Origin: Hirschia baltica ATCC 49814
Lineage (GTDB): Bacteria; Pseudomonadota; Alphaproteobacteria; Caulobacterales; Hyphomonadaceae
DNA length: 64,000 nt
Assembly (NCBI RefSeq): GCF_000023785.1
Contig: NC_012982.1
Location: forward strand, 930,001-994,000
Direction of reading: 5' to 3'
The position numbers and the translations under genes were made by a program. Positions 61,856 to 64,000 of the stretch are shown here, in pieces (positions within the stretch are counted from its first letter, which is position 1; the number at the start of each line of letters is the position of its first letter). The notes under the pieces were generated by a model that was given only the letters and a program-made list of their open reading frames with translations, did no database searches and had not been told where the DNA came from.

Positions 61856-63637
61856 ATGCCTCGTTATGATGCTCCCGTGCGCGATATGCGCTTCATTTTA
61901 AATGATGTTTTGAACATTGAATCTTATAATAATCTGTCAGGTTTTTCTGAGCTTTCAGAAGACCTTGTTGACGCTATTTTGAATGAAGGTGCGAAATTTT
62001 CCAAAGAAGTTTTGCATCCGTTGAACATGGTTGGAGATCAACAAGGTGTTATCCGTAACGCTGATGGAAGCGTGAAAACACCGGATGGTTTTCCTGAGGC
62101 CTATAAAGCAATGGCTGAAGGTGGATGGACTGGACTTTCAGCTAGCCCTGAATTTGGCGGCCAAGGTCTACCTTATGTGTTGGATAGTGCCATTAGCGAA
62201 ATGATGTCATCTGCAAACATGGCATTTGCAATGTATCCAGGCCTAACTCATGGAGCTTATTCAGCGATTGTCGCTGGTGGCTCACAAGAGCAAAAAGAAA
62301 CTTATGTTCCTAAAATGGTGTCGGGTGAGTGGTCAGGTACGATGAACCTAACCGAGCCACATTGTGGGACTGACCTTGGTTTGATGAAAACCAAAGCTGC
62401 ACCCCAAGCTGATGGTACATATAAAATCACGGGTCAGAAGATCTGGATTTCTGGTGGTGAAAACGACTTCACTGACAATATTATCCATCTTGTGTTGGCT
62501 AAAATTGAAGGCGCGCCTGAAGGCATTAAAGGTGTGTCTCTATTTATCGTGCCGAAATTCATTCTGGATGAAAATGGAAACCCAGGTGAGCGTAATGCAT
62601 GTGGATGTGGTGGCCTAGAAGAGAAAATGGGTATCCACGGAAACGCGACATGCGTGATGAATTATGATGGCGCGACGGGTTATCTCGTGGGTGAGCCAAA
62701 TAAAGGCATGCGCACAATGTTTGTGATGATGAATGCTGCGCGTCTGGGTGTTGGTATGCAAGGTCTCGCACAATCAGAGATCTCTTATCAAAACGCTGTT
62801 GATTTTGCCAAAGATCGTATTCAGGGACGTTCAGTATCTGGTGTGAAAGCGCCAGAGAAAGCGGCTGACCCAGTTATTGTTCACCCTGATGTGCGCCGTA
62901 TGTTGATGGATCAAAAAGCATTCAATGAAGGTGCGCGTGCGTTCTCATTGTGGACGTCTTTGCAAAATGATCTGGAACATCGCGCAGAAGATGAAGCAAC
63001 ACGTGAAAAAGCCGGCGATTATATGGGCTTGCTGACACCTGTTATCAAAGCATTCTTGACGGATAAAGGCCTTAAAGGCTGTATCGACGCGATGCAAATC
63101 CACGGTGGTTCTGGTTTCACTAGAGAGTGGGGCATGGAGCAATTTGTTCGCGATTGCCGTATTGCTCTGATTTATGAAGGAACCAATGGTGTTCAAGCGC
63201 TTGATCTTGTTGGTCGTAAGCTTGCATCAAAAGGTGGCCGTGCCATCATGACCTTCAATGCTGAGATGGATGCATTTATTGCAGAAAACGACAGCGAAGA
63301 CATGAAGCTATATATTGATGCTTTGAAAACAACTAAAGGTCAGCTTCAAGAAGCAACAATGTGGTTGATGCAAAACGGGATGACAAACCCAGATAATGCA
63401 GCGGCAGCATCTCATGACTATCTGCACATCTTTGGATATACTGCATTTGCGTATATGTGGGCGCGCATGGCGAAAGCTGCACTCGCTAAGAAAGATTCAG
63501 GCGATAGTTTTTATGCAGAAAAGCTAGCGACAGGGCGTTATTTTGTTGAACGCATGTTGCCTGACGTTGCGGCGCATCTGGTAAAAGTAAAAACCGGTGC
63601 TGAGCCTCTCTTCTTGCTAGAAGAAGCGCAATTCTAA
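61856..63637 (+). CDS. acyl-CoA dehydrogenase (long form with C-terminal domain)
   Basis: The 593-residue flavoprotein catalyses the first, alpha-beta dehydrogenation step of acyl-CoA oxidation. Motifs include WTGLSASPEFGGQGLP, GTMNLTEPHCGTDLGLMKTKA (FAD/substrate region), ITGQKIWISGGENDF, MGIHGNATCVMNYDGA, MQIHGGSGFTREWGMEQFVRDCRIALIYEGTNGVQALDLVGRK with the catalytic Glu in YEGTNG. The N-terminal YDAPVRDMRFILNDVL and the extra C-terminal helical domain mark the 590-residue subgroup common in alphaproteobacteria. An AGGTGAT ribosome binding site precedes the ATG. Confidence 0.95.
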   Translation: MPRYDAPVRDMRFILNDVLNIESYNNLSGFSELSEDLVDAILNEGAKFSKEVLHPLNMVGDQQGVIRNADGSVKTPDGFPEAYKAMAEGGWTGLSASPEFGGQGLPYVLDSAISEMMSSANMAFAMYPGLTHGAYSAIVAGGSQEQKETYVPKMVSGEWSGTMNLTEPHCGTDLGLMKTKAAPQADGTYKITGQKIWISGGENDFTDNIIHLVLAKIEGAPEGIKGVSLFIVPKFILDENGNPGERNACGCGGLEEKMGIHGNATCVMNYDGATGYLVGEPNKGMRTMFVMMNAARLGVGMQGLAQSEISYQNAVDFAKDRIQGRSVSGVKAPEKAADPVIVHPDVRRMLMDQKAFNEGARAFSLWTSLQNDLEHRAEDEATREKAGDYMGLLTPVIKAFLTDKGLKGCIDAMQIHGGSGFTREWGMEQFVRDCRIALIYEGTNGVQALDLVGRKLASKGGRAIMTFNAEMDAFIAENDSEDMKLYIDALKTTKGQLQEATMWLMQNGMTNPDNAAAASHDYLHIFGYTAFAYMWARMAKAALAKKDSGDSFYAEKLATGRYFVERMLPDVAAHLVKVKTGAEPLFLLEEAQF

Positions 63638-63682
63638 TCGGATAAATAATAACTACGTCTACTCATATTAGACTTCTAATTC

Positions 63683-63700
63683 GTGGCGGGAAGCCGCCAC
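63683..63700 (+). promoter_or_regulatory. 7-bp GAAG-loop hairpin between dehydrogenase and thiolase genes
   Basis: GTGGCGG-GAAG-CCGCCAC is a perfect stem in the 81-base gap, 45 bases after the dehydrogenase stop and 18 bases before the thiolase ATG. It has no U-tract, so an mRNA stability or processing role is likelier than termination. Confidence 0.45.
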
Positions 63701-63718
63701 ACACGGGAGAAAACAAGA

Positions 63719-64000
63719 ATGCCAGATGCATATATTTTTGACGCGGTCAGAACTCCGCGCGGAAAAGGCAAGAATGGTTCCTTGCATGAAACAACGTCGC
63801 TTTCTTTAGCGACACAAGTTCTAGAAGCAATTCGCGACCGTAATAATTTGGATACATCAAAAGTTGATGATGCCATTTTCGGATGTGTTGCTCCCATTGG
63901 TGAGCAAGGTTCTGATATTGCGCGTATCGCAGTGATGAATGCTGGATATGATCAAAAAGTTGCTGGTGTGCAGGTTGATCGTTTCTGTGCATCAGCACTG
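63719..64000 (+). CDS. acetyl-CoA C-acyltransferase/thiolase (partial)
   Basis: The first 94 residues are present; the window ends inside the gene. YIFDAVRTPRGKGKNGSLHE, DDAIFGCVAPIGEQGSDIARIA and VQVDRFCASAL are typical of the thiolase fold, the last holding the acyl-accepting Cys. It would perform thiolytic cleavage of 3-ketoacyl-CoA in the MerR-controlled operon with the acyl-CoA dehydrogenase. The ATG at 63719 has GGGAGA upstream. Its plus-strand frame is not listed as complete because there is no stop in the window. Confidence 0.93.
   Translation, partial: MPDAYIFDAVRTPRGKGKNGSLHETTSLSLATQVLEAIRDRNNLDTSKVDDAIFGCVAPIGEQGSDIARIAVMNAGYDQKVAGVQVDRFCASAL

Noticed and set aside
1-64000. CRISPR arrays, insertion sequences, prophage genes
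   Set aside because: No regularly spaced repeats, transposase, integrase or phage structural genes were seen in reading through the window.

Overview
The window reads as chromosome from a moderately AT-rich marine or aquatic alphaproteobacterium of the Hyphomonadaceae/Caulobacterales type (for example a Hirschia-like budding or stalked bacterium). The main support is a 1303-residue PodJ-type polarity protein, an UrcA-family protein, a TIGR02186 protein coupled to a TauE/SafE permease, a large TonB-dependent receptor next to a secreted peptidase, and response regulators carrying a YIGPCRRRK tail. The genus is inferred from family content, not shown directly. I see no insertion sequence, integrase, phage module or CRISPR array.

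Layout. 1-1.3 kb: the end of a probable copper-related pair (Met/His-rich outer-membrane-like protein, cut by the window edge, and a small DUF2946-like secreted protein). 1.4-4.7 kb: the classical rpmH-rnpA-yidC-engB cluster on the minus strand. 4.9-6.7 kb: a lone DUF262-DUF1524 (GmrSD-like) predicted restriction nuclease. 6.8-11.4 kb: a DUF547, TVP38, disulfide oxidoreductase and histidine kinase run. 11.5-20.4 kb: a peptide and amino-acid scavenging region with gamma-glutamyltransferase, a P1-family peptidase, tRNA-Arg(ACG), an S9 peptidase and a TonB receptor. 20.7-24.2 kb: a response regulator and CHASE-type kinase facing a cytosolic kinase. 24.3-37.2 kb: housekeeping and metabolism (leuC, gmhB-like, purU, MFS, TPR-sulfotransferase, pyrD, MATE, MlaC-like, HDAC-like, UrcA).

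37.5-43.5 kb is compositionally uneven: GC-rich recQ, then a clearly AT-rich pentapeptide-repeat membrane protein, then a GC-rich HPP/CBS membrane protein bracketed by a 15-bp direct repeat, then a GC-rich, hairpin-dense stretch without a gene that looks like an unidentified structured RNA. 44-57 kb holds PhoA-type phosphatase, a DUF6498-like protein, a tandem pair of divergent receiver proteins (one with intact phosphorylation residues, one with Asp replaced by Glu), MscS, a trypsin-like lipoprotein, alpha-carbonic anhydrase, a lipoprotein hydrolase, an aspartoacylase-like protein and the TIGR02186-TauE pair. 57-64 kb is podJ followed by a MerR-regulated fatty-acid/acyl-CoA degradation operon (MerR, acyl-CoA dehydrogenase, thiolase) cut by the window end.

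The least explained parts are the RNA-like region at about 42.9-43.2 kb, the receiver pair at 46.4-48.3 kb, the inverted repeat wrapped around tRNA-Arg, the hairpin over the DUF547 start codon, and the stand-alone GmrSD-like gene.
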